DNA of 36,226 nucleotides from a virus: the IMG/VR virus record IMGVR_UViG_3300045911_000532, positions 1-36,226 of that record. One strand, written 5' to 3'. Made by a program: the position numbers and the translations under genes. Positions within the stretch are counted from its first letter, which is position 1. Each line of letters begins with the position of its first letter. The notes under the pieces were generated by a model. It did no database searches and was not told the DNA's origin. It worked only from the letters and a program-made list of their open reading frames with translations. Of this stretch, positions 7,327-16,750 are shown one piece after another.

Positions 7327-8250
7327 ATGACTCAAGCAACCCAAAGAACGTTCTTCTCGAAGCCGCTGACCAATGTGGCGATCGAGTACACGCCGCCTGA
7401 TCTGGTGGCAACCAGGATTCTTCCGCGGTTCCCCGTCGAGCAGGATGTTGGCATGTACAACAAGTTCGACAAGAAGCTGTTCGACGTTCGAGACGATGCT
7501 CGGGCGCCGGGGGACGAGGCGAACGAGATTCAGCGCGGCTGGATTCAGGAGCCGTACCAGACTCATGGTCACGCGCTGGTGGAGAAGATCCCGGTCGAGG
7601 TCAAGAAGGCTGCCGATCCGATGTGGCGCGACCGCATGGACGCGACCGAGTATGTGAAGCAGCTGGTCTGGAACCAGTACGAGCTCGCGGTTCTCGGAAC
7701 CGGCGGTATTTTGAGGACTGCTGCGAACAACATCTACGCCAACGACGAGAACTGGAGCAATCTGGCGACTGCCGACGTTCGGGCGTCGTTCAACCTCGCG
7801 ATCGAGGCGATCGAGGTTGCCTCGGGTGTGAGCCCGAACACTGTGGTGATGACTCCGCGCGTTGCCCGGCACATCATGAGCACCGCGCAGTACCGCGAGG
7901 AGTTCAAGTACGTGGTTGACATCCGCAACGAGGGCGCCGCTGGCGATCTGCCGAGCGAGTTCTACGGACTCAAGGCGATCTACGCCCGTTCGCTGTTCAA
8001 CTCTGCCCGGCGCGGTTCGGCGACATCGCTGTCCCGCATCATGGGCGACGACGTTTGGATCGGCTATGTCAATCCGAGCGGAGTCGGATATAAGAACCTG
8101 ACCTACGGTGCGACGTTCGAGTTCTTCGAAGAGGCTGCGTCCTGGTACGAAGATCGCCGGAAGAGCTGGATGGTCCAGTACGACTGGAATTACACTCCGG
8201 TTGTCGTGGCCAAAGAGTGCGGGGCATTGCTCCAGAGCGTTCTTTCCTAA
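7327..8250 (+). CDS. Major capsid protein
   Basis: The 307-residue product is the best candidate for the HK97-fold shell protein. It follows the protease and decoration genes and has the usual length. It contains N-arm and P-domain patterns of this class (IEYTPPDLVATRILPRFPVE near the start; SGVSPNTVVMTPRVARHIM near residue 175) and a capsid-like C-terminal segment (RRKSWMVQYDWNYTPVVV). Its codon use is strongly biased to GC-ending codons, as expected for a highly expressed structural gene. A GC-rich hairpin follows directly. Confidence 0.85.
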   Translation: MTQATQRTFFSKPLTNVAIEYTPPDLVATRILPRFPVEQDVGMYNKFDKKLFDVRDDARAPGDEANEIQRGWIQEPYQTHGHALVEKIPVEVKKAADPMWRDRMDATEYVKQLVWNQYELAVLGTGGILRTAANNIYANDENWSNLATADVRASFNLAIEAIEVASGVSPNTVVMTPRVARHIMSTAQYREEFKYVVDIRNEGAAGDLPSEFYGLKAIYARSLFNSARRGSATSLSRIMGDDVWIGYVNPSGVGYKNLTYGATFEFFEEAASWYEDRRKSWMVQYDWNYTPVVVAKECGALLQSVLS

Positions 8251-8257
8251 TCCCTTC

Positions 8258-8285
8258 CTCTCCCCCTGCTCCGGTGGGGGGAGAG
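8258..8285 (+). terminator. GC-rich hairpin after the major capsid gene
   Basis: CTCTCCCCC (8258-8266) pairs exactly with GGGGGAGAG (8277-8285) around a 10-base loop, starting 8 bases after the capsid stop codon. No T-run follows, so it may be a leaky terminator, an mRNA end protecting the capsid message, or a processing site. Confidence 0.6.
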
Positions 8286-8298
8286 ACCCAAAACCAAA

Positions 8299-8694
8299 AT
8301 GAAAAATTCAGCATTGATTCAGTGGTCAACCGAGAGCGGGAGTGGCGAGGCTACGATCTGGTGCGCTCTGGGTCACGTGAAGGTTCTGTGTCCCGCGGCT
8401 TTGCGCACCGAGGTCGAGGATATTGCTTGCAGCGCCGGGGAGCCACGCGAGTTCACCGGTTTGCGGGCGGATCTTGAGGCGATCGGTTTTGATCTGGGGG
8501 CGATGTACAACCCGTTCACGCTGTTCGTGCATTCTCAGTACGGTCAGTCGCCCAAACTCGACGAGGCTCCGGCTGTTGCCGACGAAGCCCCCACCAATTC
8601 AGGCGAGGAACCAGAGCCCGAACCGGGTGAGGAATCCGAACCGGCTCCCGAGGCTCCTCGGCGTCGGGGTCGTCCTGCGAAGGGCGGGGGCTAG
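8299..8694 (+). CDS. Hypothetical protein with acidic Pro-Glu linker and AT-hook-like tail
   Basis: This 131-residue protein has a compact N-terminal half (residues 1-80, with WCALGHVKVLCPA) and a low-complexity Pro/Glu stretch (EPEPEPGEESEPAPEAP). It ends in RRRGRPAKGGG, which contains the GRP core of an AT-hook DNA-binding motif. It sits between the capsid and connector genes. A head-tail joining or capsid-associated role is plausible. The basic tail could touch DNA or simply be a charged tether. Confidence 0.6.
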   Translation: MKNSALIQWSTESGSGEATIWCALGHVKVLCPAALRTEVEDIACSAGEPREFTGLRADLEAIGFDLGAMYNPFTLFVHSQYGQSPKLDEAPAVADEAPTNSGEEPEPEPGEESEPAPEAPRRRGRPAKGGG

Positions 8695-8697
8695 TCT

Positions 8698-9096
8698 ATG
8701 CAGACCGGTTGCCCGACCAGAGCCGAGTACCGCGCTCCGCTTCGGCTGCTGACTCTGGAGGCTGCGTCCGAGGCATTCATTAACCTGATGGTTAACGATG
8801 CTGAGGGCAGAACGATTTACGCGGCTCTCGCGCGGAGCTTTCCGGTTGGCAAGCGAACGTTCACCGAATGGTTCGCAACGCTCTCGGGTGTGACGCCGGC
8901 TATGGTCGAGCGAGCCGCCGGTGTGATATTGAACCGGACTTCCGGGGGCGGCGCCATCGGGTTCGATTTTTCGGGGGGTGCAGGCACGCCGGCAACCCAC
9001 GGGATTGGGATTCGGACGGGCGCAACCCTTTCGGTGACGTTCAACCGGTTCGGCTACGTGCCGTACGACATTTCCACAACGGGATACCAATTCTAA
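8698..9096 (+). CDS. Structural-region protein, tandem paralogue A
   Basis: I do not recognise this 132-residue, beta-rich protein. It aligns with the next gene product over about 75 residues: EGRTIY matches DGKTIH, and FPVGKRTFTEWFATLSGV matches FALGERSFFSWLGDAGV. The two genes therefore look like a tandem duplication. A GGGCGGGGG stretch lies upstream of the ATG. Its place between capsid and connector genes suggests a virion component such as a fibre, decoration or neck protein. Confidence 0.65.
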   Translation: MQTGCPTRAEYRAPLRLLTLEAASEAFINLMVNDAEGRTIYAALARSFPVGKRTFTEWFATLSGVTPAMVERAAGVILNRTSGGGAIGFDFSGGAGTPATHGIGIRTGATLSVTFNRFGYVPYDISTTGYQF

Positions 9097-9432
9097 ATGC
9101 GCACTCATCTGGACTTCTATTTTTTGCGGGCTGAGGCGAATTCCTCGCTCCATGTGATGCTGTTTGACATGGACGGCAAAACCATCCATTCAGGTACCCA
9201 TGCGTTTGCTTTGGGGGAGCGGTCGTTCTTCAGCTGGCTCGGTGATGCGGGTGTTTCTTCGGGAATTGTTGGGCAGACTGCAACGGCTTTTGTTGCAGTT
9301 GCTACCGGCTCTCCGGCTGTGAAGTACAACACGAGCATGGGCGGGATTTCACCGGAGTCTTTGCCTGCGCTCCCCATTCCTGAGTCTGGGGCCTCGCTGG
9401 GTTCGTTCGCGGTTTTTGGTAATGAGGGATAG
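9097..9432 (+). CDS. Structural-region protein, tandem paralogue B
   Basis: This 111-residue protein starts immediately after the stop of its paralogue. It shares the pattern of a short beta strand, a DG-K-TIH turn, and an F-LG-RSFFSWL segment, then ends in a Pro/Ser-rich tail (ESLPALPIPESGASLG). The function is unknown. The pair could form hetero-oligomers in the neck or on the capsid surface. Confidence 0.65.
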   Translation: MRTHLDFYFLRAEANSSLHVMLFDMDGKTIHSGTHAFALGERSFFSWLGDAGVSSGIVGQTATAFVAVATGSPAVKYNTSMGGISPESLPALPIPESGASLGSFAVFGNEG

Positions 9433-9444
9433 GAGGAACGGCTG

Positions 9445-9879
9445 GTGTATGGAGACAAGGACGCCATTCGCCTTCTCGCCTCGAACATCCGTTCGGGTCT
9501 GACCGACGACGAGATCGAGGCCGCCGCAGCCGTTGAGGACGCTGAGCTGGACATGCGGCTCGGCGAAATTTACTATTGGCCGCTCAAGAGCGACGGGAGC
9601 GCATACGACACCGTTCCTCCGGCGATCATCCAGATCGCAAATCTTATGACCGCCGCTTTCTTCGAGGAGGTCCGGTTCGCGCAGAACGAGGCGATCGGTT
9701 CTGGCGAGAACCCGTACGGCTCTTCGTTGCGCAAACGGGCAAACCGGCTTCTGGAGCAGGTTCTTCGCGGATGGGCGCGGGTTCCTGGCCTGGAGCATTG
9801 CGCCCGAATCCGCGCGCGCGCAGCCCAGCAGGTTCATCATCCCGTTCCTCCGCGCGGTCCGAGGAGTGGCAGGTTTTGA
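9445..9879 (+). CDS. Head-tail connector, Mu gp36-like
   Basis: The 144-residue product begins MYGDKDAIRLLA and continues with a helical region (LTDDEIEAAAAVEDAELDMRLG, shown in part; PPAIIQIANLMTAAFFEEV) typical of gp36/DUF1320-type connectors, which bind the portal to complete the head. It starts with GTG at 9445, 8 bases after AGGAGG at 9431-9436; an ATG at 9449 is out of frame. The last 30 residues are Arg/Pro-rich and lie where the ribosome binding site of the tape measure gene sits, so they may be poorly constrained. The stop overlaps the next start as TTGA. Confidence 0.65.
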   Translation: MYGDKDAIRLLASNIRSGLTDDEIEAAAAVEDAELDMRLGEIYYWPLKSDGSAYDTVPPAIIQIANLMTAAFFEEVRFAQNEAIGSGENPYGSSLRKRANRLLEQVLRGWARVPGLEHCARIRARAAQQVHHPVPPRGPRSGRF

Positions 9880-12737
9880 GCAAAGAAGCGCGCATTGGCG
9901 TAAACATCGACGGGCTGAAGGAGGCCCGTTCGGATGTCGAGGCTCTTCGGCGCGAGATTGGAGAGCTAACCGAGCAGCTCCGCCAGCTGGAGCGGGCAGG
10001 CGGTTCCTCCGCCGTTGGTTCCCCGCGAATGCCCGTTGGCGGCGCGATGACCTCGGGCGGCGTCGATACGAGCGGGCCGGCTCGGGGGTCTCTGGTATCG
10101 CGGGATCAGCCGGTTCCCTCGACGACTCCGGGCGTGGTTGCCAATCAGGGGTTCGACTATGCGCAATTCCGGAGCCAGTTAGGGCAGGAGAGCTTTGCGA
10201 GCTGGCAACAGCAGTTTATGGCGGATCGGGCGGCCGAGAACGCCCAGATCGCGCAGCAGATGCAAGCGCAGAACGCCGGGGTAGCTGGCGCGGCTGCCAG
10301 CCTGCTCGGTATTGGCGTTGCGGCTGTGGTGAGCCAAGCCCAAGCGATTCAGGCCAGTGTCTACGGCCAGAGGGTTGACCCGTCTCAGCAGATGCTGAAC
10401 CTGCTCCCGATTGGACTGGGTGCAGTTGGCGCGGGGGTCGGCATGCTCGCCGGGCCCTGGGGAGGTGTACTTGGCGCGGGGGTAGGTGGTGCTGTAGGCA
10501 GCGCTCTTGACGCAACGATTCGCCCACACATGGAGTTGGCGCACCGCCGGGCGGTGGTCGGCCAGATTTATGGGCAGTCTGCGGGCGCGATGTCGATGGG
10601 CGCTTTGCAGTACCTCGAAGGGGCGGCCGCCAACCCGATGGGACTGAGCCCCGCTTTGGCTTCCGCGGTCGATCCCTATTTTGCGTCCGGTCGGCAGAAA
10701 GACGGGATAGAGGCTCTGGAAAAGCTGCTTTCGGGGCCGGCCGCGGTGCGGTTGTTCGGTGATCGGGGGCCGGAGGGAACGGCGGCGCAGGATTTGATCC
10801 GCGCAGCGATTCGGGCGGGCCAGACGGACGACCCCCAGAGCGCGATGGCAGTTGCCCGGAACGCTCAGGAAAAGTTGGGCGAGCTGGAAGCCCGGAGGGA
10901 GTGGCTCAAGGGAGTTCCCAGGTTGTTTCCGAGCGAACCTGTTTGGGATTTTGGTCAAGGGAGAATCATCAACCCCATCGAAGAGCTGGCGGAGGTTGAG
11001 CGGCAAATCAAGGGTCAAGAATTTGTCTTACAGGGTATCGACATCCCCGGCATCCGGCGCAACTATGCGCGGGGGGTACTGTTCGGCTCTGAGATGACGC
11101 GGCTAGGCGCCCGGCAGGGAGTCGAAAATGAGCGGGCTGGCTATTCGCGCACGTACGGAAATCTGGACGAAACGATGGCATCGATGCGGCGGTCGGTCAA
11201 CCTATCGAGGGCGCAGCTAGGCGAGATCAACGAGCGAATTGCGGACATGATGCTGATGGGCGGGGACAGCGAGCAGCTGGCCGCTCTGATGGCCTCCGAA
11301 GAGTCTCTGCTGCTCAAGATCAGGCAAGAGGAGACCGACATCATGGAAACGGGGCTGGAGCTGAGGACCGACGGCTTCCGGTTCGGGTTCGAATCGCGGC
11401 GGATGAGGGGCCACCGGATGGACGGCAGCGAATTGCGGGCGATGGCCCAGGACCAGCGCCGGGTTGCCGCCCATTTTGGAACCGATACCGCCAGGGGGCG
11501 GCAGGCGGAGATGGAAGCTCTCCGGCTGGACCGCGAGGAATACGACCTCCAGATGAGCCAGCGCCGTGCGGATCTCGGGCTCGGTCTTGCGGGGGTGAGT
11601 TCCGATTCGGCTTTCGGGAGCGTCGTTGGCACAGCTGAGGAGCGTGTTGGTTCGCGGTTTGGCGGCCAGCTCACGCAAATGGGGATGCAGCGGGATTTCG
11701 CATCGATGCAGCTCCGGCAGATGCAGCAGCGGGGGCTGGGAACCTACGAAGAGCGGGCTGGGCTTCAGGCCCAGATTGTGCAGCTGGAAGGCCAGATCCG
11801 GGCTATCGCAGAGGCGATGAGCGTCCAGATGGCGCAGGCGCGGATCGGAGAGGTTTCGATGGAGGCCGGAATTTTTGGCGCGATGTTCCAGCGAATGGCG
11901 ATCTCGGGGATGACGCCGGGCCAGTTCCGGGACGGTGCTCTGGGCGCTGCCGGAATGCAGGGGCAGGTCGTTCGCCAGATCGAGCAGGAGATTCAGGCGC
12001 TGCGGGCGCGGGGCAGAACAGACAACGATTCTGATATGCAGGCTTTGCGGATGCAACTGGAATCCGCGCAAATGAACGAGCTCCAAGCTCAAATCCGTTC
12101 GGCTCAGCTGTACCGGTCGCCGATGACTCAGGTCGCCTCCGAGCGCAGGGCGTTCACGATGCGGGCGGGCCGCGCCGGATATCTGGGTCAGCACGATTCT
12201 CGGCAGGCAGCGCTTGCGGAGATGGAGCAGATTTCGAGGGAGCGGCAGGAACACGCGCAGACGAGGGAGCGGCTTAAATCGGACGGTCGCTGGGATGAGG
12301 CCACCGCGGCGGCTTGGGAGCGCTCTCAGCTGGAGCTCGACCAGCGGGAGCTCGCTGCCCGAACCGAATATGACGAGGGCTGGATGGACCGCCTGATTTC
12401 GCAGTCGTTCAATTCAGGGGCGCGTGGTCGTCAGGTGATAGGCGCGATGTTTACGCGTCTGGAGGCCGCTGGAGCTTCCCCGGCCGAGATCCGGTCGTTC
12501 GGAACGTTGGGGCCGGCGCGGAACCCGATGGGGCCTGCGCGGTTCCTCAGTCAGCCGGGTGGATCCAGCCCGCAGGGTTTTCTGGAGGGCGGCTTGCGCC
12601 AGCATGAGCTGGTGGTGGTGATCAAAGACACGCAGGGCAATGTGCTGGGCCGAGGGACGAAAGCCCTCGATGGGCAGAGCTCGACGATGCAGCTGAGCCG
12701 GCCGAGCGAGTTCGGGACTCAGGGGAGGCAGGGCTAG
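9876..12737 (+). CDS. Tail tape measure protein
   Basis: This 953-residue protein is the longest late product apart from the tail tip protein at 13240. It has an N-terminal coiled coil (LKEARSDVEALRREIGELT), a hydrophobic Gly/Ala segment at about residues 135-210 (LLGIGVAAVVSQ; LPIGLGAVGAGVGMLAGPWG) and long charged helices to about residue 830, all typical of tape measures. Family members set tail length and are ejected ahead of the DNA. I chose TTG at 9876 because GAGGAG (9861-9866) lies 9 bases upstream and TTGA overlaps the previous stop. The longer reading frame upstream is out-of-frame shadow of the connector gene. At about 1.5 angstrom per residue a tail of roughly 140 nm would be expected. 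Confidence 0.82.
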   Translation: MSKEARIGVNIDGLKEARSDVEALRREIGELTEQLRQLERAGGSSAVGSPRMPVGGAMTSGGVDTSGPARGSLVSRDQPVPSTTPGVVANQGFDYAQFRSQLGQESFASWQQQFMADRAAENAQIAQQMQAQNAGVAGAAASLLGIGVAAVVSQAQAIQASVYGQRVDPSQQMLNLLPIGLGAVGAGVGMLAGPWGGVLGAGVGGAVGSALDATIRPHMELAHRRAVVGQIYGQSAGAMSMGALQYLEGAAANPMGLSPALASAVDPYFASGRQKDGIEALEKLLSGPAAVRLFGDRGPEGTAAQDLIRAAIRAGQTDDPQSAMAVARNAQEKLGELEARREWLKGVPRLFPSEPVWDFGQGRIINPIEELAEVERQIKGQEFVLQGIDIPGIRRNYARGVLFGSEMTRLGARQGVENERAGYSRTYGNLDETMASMRRSVNLSRAQLGEINERIADMMLMGGDSEQLAALMASEESLLLKIRQEETDIMETGLELRTDGFRFGFESRRMRGHRMDGSELRAMAQDQRRVAAHFGTDTARGRQAEMEALRLDREEYDLQMSQRRADLGLGLAGVSSDSAFGSVVGTAEERVGSRFGGQLTQMGMQRDFASMQLRQMQQRGLGTYEERAGLQAQIVQLEGQIRAIAEAMSVQMAQARIGEVSMEAGIFGAMFQRMAISGMTPGQFRDGALGAAGMQGQVVRQIEQEIQALRARGRTDNDSDMQALRMQLESAQMNELQAQIRSAQLYRSPMTQVASERRAFTMRAGRAGYLGQHDSRQAALAEMEQISRERQEHAQTRERLKSDGRWDEATAAAWERSQLELDQRELAARTEYDEGWMDRLISQSFNSGARGRQVIGAMFTRLEAAGASPAEIRSFGTLGPARNPMGPARFLSQPGGSSPQGFLEGGLRQHELVVVIKDTQGNVLGRGTKALDGQSSTMQLSRPSEFGTQGRQG

Positions 12738-12740
12738 AGC

Positions 12741-13247
12741 ATGCCGGCGAGCATCCAGGACGTTATTGACGCGCTCGCGCTCTTTTTCGAGAGCGAGACC
12801 GAGACGATCGAAGAACCGGTTCGCGTGATCTGGGATGATTTCCGGCTGGCGCGGGTTTCTCCGTACTACGATCTGAATCTCGACGTGAAGAGTTTGCCGG
12901 CTCTCTTGATGCAGGCCCAATCAGAGAACTGGGGGGCGGAGGCTTTGAACCAGCTCTCCGAGGTGGCGTACGGCATTGAACTGACCGGGCTGGTGCATCT
13001 GGAGCGGCCCGAGCTGGCTCACCGGGTGGCGATCGAGTATGCGCGGTCGGTTCGGGACGTTCTGGGCGGGCTATGGGCCCCGGGCTTCACCGCGGCCGGT
13101 TCGAACATCTTTTGCCGGGACTTCCCTGTTTCGGAAATTACGTATGGCGCGAGCCTGACTGTCGGCAAGGTGGTTCGAGGCTGGTCGATGCAGGTTCGGT
13201 TCTATTCCCAGAACAGCTGGGAGTATCAACTGATCCAAGATGAGTAG
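12741..13247 (+). CDS. Hypothetical tail-associated protein
   Basis: This 168-residue protein has an alpha/beta composition with segments such as ALALFFESETETI, LERPELAHRVAIEYARSVRD and VVRGWSMQVRFYSQNSWEY. The length and the pattern of a helix followed by beta strands resemble tail terminator proteins, but the position after rather than before the tape measure is atypical. It overlaps the next gene by 8 bases. The assignment is tentative. Confidence 0.6.
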   Translation: MPASIQDVIDALALFFESETETIEEPVRVIWDDFRLARVSPYYDLNLDVKSLPALLMQAQSENWGAEALNQLSEVAYGIELTGLVHLERPELAHRVAIEYARSVRDVLGGLWAPGFTAAGSNIFCRDFPVSEITYGASLTVGKVVRGWSMQVRFYSQNSWEYQLIQDE

Positions 13248-16200
13248 TTACCGGACGGGCCGCTCCCGAACGCTGACGTGGGAGATCGAGGGCACGTTCA
13301 ATTGGCAGTATCAGCACGTCCCAACTGTTCCAACCGAACCTCCTCCCAGTGGCGGGGTGCGGGTTGCGCGGTTCTGGGTCGGCTCGCCGATGTCGCCCTG
13401 GGCGCTTATCGAATTCGGCGCGAGCGGATGGCAGGCGAACCCATACAGTGGAGGGGTGATCCCCCCGCCCGCGCCCGGGCCGGCATATCTGAATTTCGGA
13501 TGCGGGGCTCTGATCGACACGGTGACCACCTACGCGGACGATACAGATTTCGAAGACCAGTTCTTTGTTCTCCCGCCTGTCCCAACGCCGCTACTCAGGA
13601 ACGGGTCTTGCAGCTACTCCGGATCGATGAGCATCGAGGTCGAGGAATGGTTCGAGGTGATCGCGCATGTTCCGCGGAACTCCGACGGGTTCCCCTTATA
13701 CGGAGGATCGCCCGGGAGTCCGTGGGCTGGGTTCGCGGTTCCGGACGGTCCAAAAAGCTACAAAATCCGGTACTTCGAGTGCACAAAGGAGGGCGGAGCG
13801 ATTGAAGCGCAGATTTCGTTCCCGGGCGCGGCGGCTTCGGTCGCTGGCACAATCGCGGACGTTTATCCGCTGGACACTTACCGCGTGCACGTGGTGATCG
13901 ACCAAACGGTCGAGGGTATGTACAGCGTGACGCATTCGGGCACGATCACCATGAACGGAGTCCCCTGCGGGTCTCCCAACTCGGAGTTTATCGATTCTGA
14001 TACGTGGAACTTCGACGGTGGATTTCTGCTCATATCAAGCCCGGAACCCGGGGGCCTTAAGCAACTCGGATGCGAGGTCGGGCTGGGTCCACCGCGTGAA
14101 TATTGGGTGAGTGCCCAGCTCCGGCAGTTTGAAGAGCCCTACGACTCGGAGCAGGAAATCCGGATCAAGACCGGTTTCGATCAGGTCGATGCGTTTTTCG
14201 ACGTGATCCGAACAGCTGACCCCAATGTGACCGAACAGGTCACGCAGCGCGACGCTGCTGGATTCTATGTCCGGAACTTCAGTCGGTTCCACTCGTTTTT
14301 CGATATCCAGATCGGCGGCTGCTCGATGTATCTGGAGAACCCGAACGCGGAGCCCGGCAGAGAGGATTATCAGGACTGGCGGATTCTGGTTTCAGGGGTT
14401 CCGTTCGATATCTGCGATTTGCGCCAGAAGAACCCGTTTGAGCTCGCGCAGATTAATGATGCGAGCTGGGACTTGAACGGTGGCACCGCGTCGAATACCA
14501 GCCCGTACGCTGGAGTGAGGCAGGACGACGTTTCCGCGCCGATTGTGCTGACCTATACCGGCGATCCGGTTTCGTTTCTCGGTTACCGCTACGTGCGGGT
14601 TCCGGTGGTCATCTCTGGCGGTTCAGTTGCGGGGCTTGCCCGGTTGCGGACGGCGGGCAAGGTCTTTGAAGCCGAGTTTACGCATGTCTCGACCTTCATC
14701 GAGTTTGATTTGCTTGCGCCCCTAGACAGGGAGCCAGCGGTTCAGACTCAGGAAACGACCTGGCCGCTGGGGAGTGACGCGGACTGGCAATCGACGTTCG
14801 GGGTTGGGGACTACGGAGCGGAGCTGGTTCTGGAAGTCGATCTGGGCTCGACAGCGCCCGAGATCAGCTTCTCGGCGCTGAATCTGGTGATCAAGGACCG
14901 CTGCGAATGGAATGCACTCTCGGCATTCTCGCACTGGCAGCAGTTTTCTGACACGCACCACGCCAAGCGGTTCATCTGGACGGACGTGGACGGCAAGTTG
15001 GGGCTAGAATTGCAGGACATGATGCGCACGAGTGGCGGGACTCCGGCCTATACGTGGCTAACGGTTTACGACATGCTGCCGGTCGAAGACTGGTACGAAA
15101 TCACGGCTGTGAACGAGGACTTCCCCGACGACTACCACGATCCGACGGGGGACGCGATCTGGCTGGGCGGGAACGGCGCTGTAGCCACTGGCACCGGGTC
15201 GGAGCTTCAGTGGGAGGAGTTTCTCGCGCGGGATCTGGAAGAGGGCTTTCGGCTGCGGGCGCAGTCGCTCTGGGATGAGGTCGAGGGGTATCCGCTGATC
15301 GGCAACTGCTGGGACGGCGCTGACTACCCGGGCGCTGGGGATTCGTTTGCAACGAAAGCGATGCCGGTGCGGGTGCGCAAGTACCTTCGCTGGCGGGCTT
15401 GGGGTCAGGCGCAGGACGAGATGACCGGCGAGACGATCCGCATCATAGACCCGGACGACGAGAGCGAGGCGGCCAGTGGTCCGGTTGCGGCAGATGGATC
15501 CTTCTACGTGGGGGACGTTCGGACCCCGAAGGACTACCGGATCCTGCTCGATATCGATGAGCCGGTTCACCGGTTAGTTCCGGTGAGCAAGGCCCGGTAC
15601 TGGCACCGCGCGGGGTTTGCTGGAAGCGGGGAGACGGGCTTGATGGCGGCGGCATCAGCGTACGACGCCAGCCGCTCTCACGTCTATAGTGCCTGGGGGG
15701 TGCCGGGCGGAATCGAAATCCACCGGCGCAAACGCCGTCTCAACAACTCCCTGAGTTATCCATATGAGCCCATTCTTGACCTTAGTTTTTCGTGGAGTTA
15801 CGCTTCGAAGGCCCTTTGGCTCGCCATTGTTCGAGGCAATGGAGATTGCGTTTTGTGGGCAGCTCCTGCTGGGGAGGCGACGTTTGGGAGCAGGGGGGAG
15901 CCGGTCTTGATTGCCTCGGGCGCCCAGCGTTGCACTCATGCGATTTGCCCGCGGACGGGAATGATTGTTGTTGGAGTGTGGCATCCAGACTGGGGGGAGT
16001 GGCGCTTCTTCGCCCGATTCGAGAGGACAGGCGAGCCGTTTGAGGCGATGGGCACGTTGCCGGTCAGTGGGAATTCGTCGGACGGGAGTCTGGTGTTCGG
16101 TGGCGGTTCGAACTGGCACCTGTCGTTCACGTATTTCGACGGGACCGGGCAGAAGTTGAAGAGGAGCCAGGACTGCGGGGCGACCTGGCTCGACTACTAA
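13240..16200 (+). CDS. Large tail tip/receptor-binding protein with Asp-box end
   Basis: This 986-residue beta-rich protein is the last gene of the left plus-strand late block. Most of the chain is unrecognised. The C-terminal 180 residues alternate short strands and Trp/Gly turns (SHVYSAWGVPGG, WLAIVRGNGDCVLWAAPAGE), like a propeller, and end in SQDCGATW (976-983), an exact match to the S-x-D-x-G-x-T-W Asp-box found in sialidase-like and tail-spike folds. This suggests host-surface recognition, perhaps of glycans; catalytic residues of a sialidase are not evident. Its stop overlaps the stop of the convergent minus-strand gene by 4 bases. Confidence 0.65.
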   Translation: MSSYRTGRSRTLTWEIEGTFNWQYQHVPTVPTEPPPSGGVRVARFWVGSPMSPWALIEFGASGWQANPYSGGVIPPPAPGPAYLNFGCGALIDTVTTYADDTDFEDQFFVLPPVPTPLLRNGSCSYSGSMSIEVEEWFEVIAHVPRNSDGFPLYGGSPGSPWAGFAVPDGPKSYKIRYFECTKEGGAIEAQISFPGAAASVAGTIADVYPLDTYRVHVVIDQTVEGMYSVTHSGTITMNGVPCGSPNSEFIDSDTWNFDGGFLLISSPEPGGLKQLGCEVGLGPPREYWVSAQLRQFEEPYDSEQEIRIKTGFDQVDAFFDVIRTADPNVTEQVTQRDAAGFYVRNFSRFHSFFDIQIGGCSMYLENPNAEPGREDYQDWRILVSGVPFDICDLRQKNPFELAQINDASWDLNGGTASNTSPYAGVRQDDVSAPIVLTYTGDPVSFLGYRYVRVPVVISGGSVAGLARLRTAGKVFEAEFTHVSTFIEFDLLAPLDREPAVQTQETTWPLGSDADWQSTFGVGDYGAELVLEVDLGSTAPEISFSALNLVIKDRCEWNALSAFSHWQQFSDTHHAKRFIWTDVDGKLGLELQDMMRTSGGTPAYTWLTVYDMLPVEDWYEITAVNEDFPDDYHDPTGDAIWLGGNGAVATGTGSELQWEEFLARDLEEGFRLRAQSLWDEVEGYPLIGNCWDGADYPGAGDSFATKAMPVRVRKYLRWRAWGQAQDEMTGETIRIIDPDDESEAASGPVAADGSFYVGDVRTPKDYRILLDIDEPVHRLVPVSKARYWHRAGFAGSGETGLMAAASAYDASRSHVYSAWGVPGGIEIHRRKRRLNNSLSYPYEPILDLSFSWSYASKALWLAIVRGNGDCVLWAAPAGEATFGSRGEPVLIASGAQRCTHAICPRTGMIVVGVWHPDWGEWRFFARFERTGEPFEAMGTLPVSGNSSDGSLVFGGGSNWHLSFTYFDGTGQKLKRSQDCGATWLDY

Positions 16201-16706
16201 AGGACCGGCTGGACGAACAGGGCGATGAGCTCTCGCTCTTCGGGGGTCAGGTCCGGGCTTCGGATGGCGTTCGAAGCAGCGATGTTGTACATTTTCTGCG
16301 CATGGGCAGGGTTGGACGCAGTTTTGGCGTTCAGTGCCGCTACGGCTTGCGGACCTTCGAGGACTCTGGCGCAGATGTCGCAGGCGCGGAAGAACTCTTC
16401 CTGAACAAGCTCGTCATCGTCGTCGTCCTCTTCTGGGATTTCGTCCATTTGGGCGAAAACCTCTTCTGCGAACGCGTCCCAGACCTGCTGGTCGAGCCCC
16501 TGAATTTTGCCGAGTCTGACGATCCCGATTTTATCGTTTGTTGCGGCGGCTGTCGGCTCAGCAATTCGGACAGCCTTTGCGGCTGGCAGTTCGTCGGTTC
16601 CTAGCAGGAGACAGACGAAGAATGGGTCTGTTGAGACCGCGTAAAGCCGCTGGCCGTGTTCGGCGATCAGGATGGGCGGGACGGTGAGGTCGATTTTTCC
16701 GGTCAT
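16197..16706 (-). CDS. Hypothetical protein with acidic patch
   Basis: I do not recognise this 169-residue protein. The N-terminal half is beta-rich (KIDLTVPPILIAEHGQRLYA), followed by a very acidic run (DEIPEEDDDDDE) and a helical C-terminus. It is the last gene of the leftward tail block, converging with the tail tip gene. A tail assembly chaperone is possible from size and acidity, but no frameshift signal or partner frame is seen. Confidence 0.65.
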   Translation of the reverse strand: MTGKIDLTVPPILIAEHGQRLYAVSTDPFFVCLLLGTDELPAAKAVRIAEPTAAATNDKIGIVRLGKIQGLDQQVWDAFAEEVFAQMDEIPEEDDDDDELVQEEFFRACDICARVLEGPQAVAALNAKTASNPAHAQKMYNIAASNAIRSPDLTPEERELIALFVQPVL

Positions 16707-16750
16707 TTTTGTTTCTTACTGGCGACAATAAATCGGTTCTTGGGGCCGGC

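Noticed and set aside
9576-9875. Upstream extension of the tape measure frame
   Set aside because: It overlaps the connector gene, is Arg-rich, and a strong ribosome binding site lies before the TTG at 9876.
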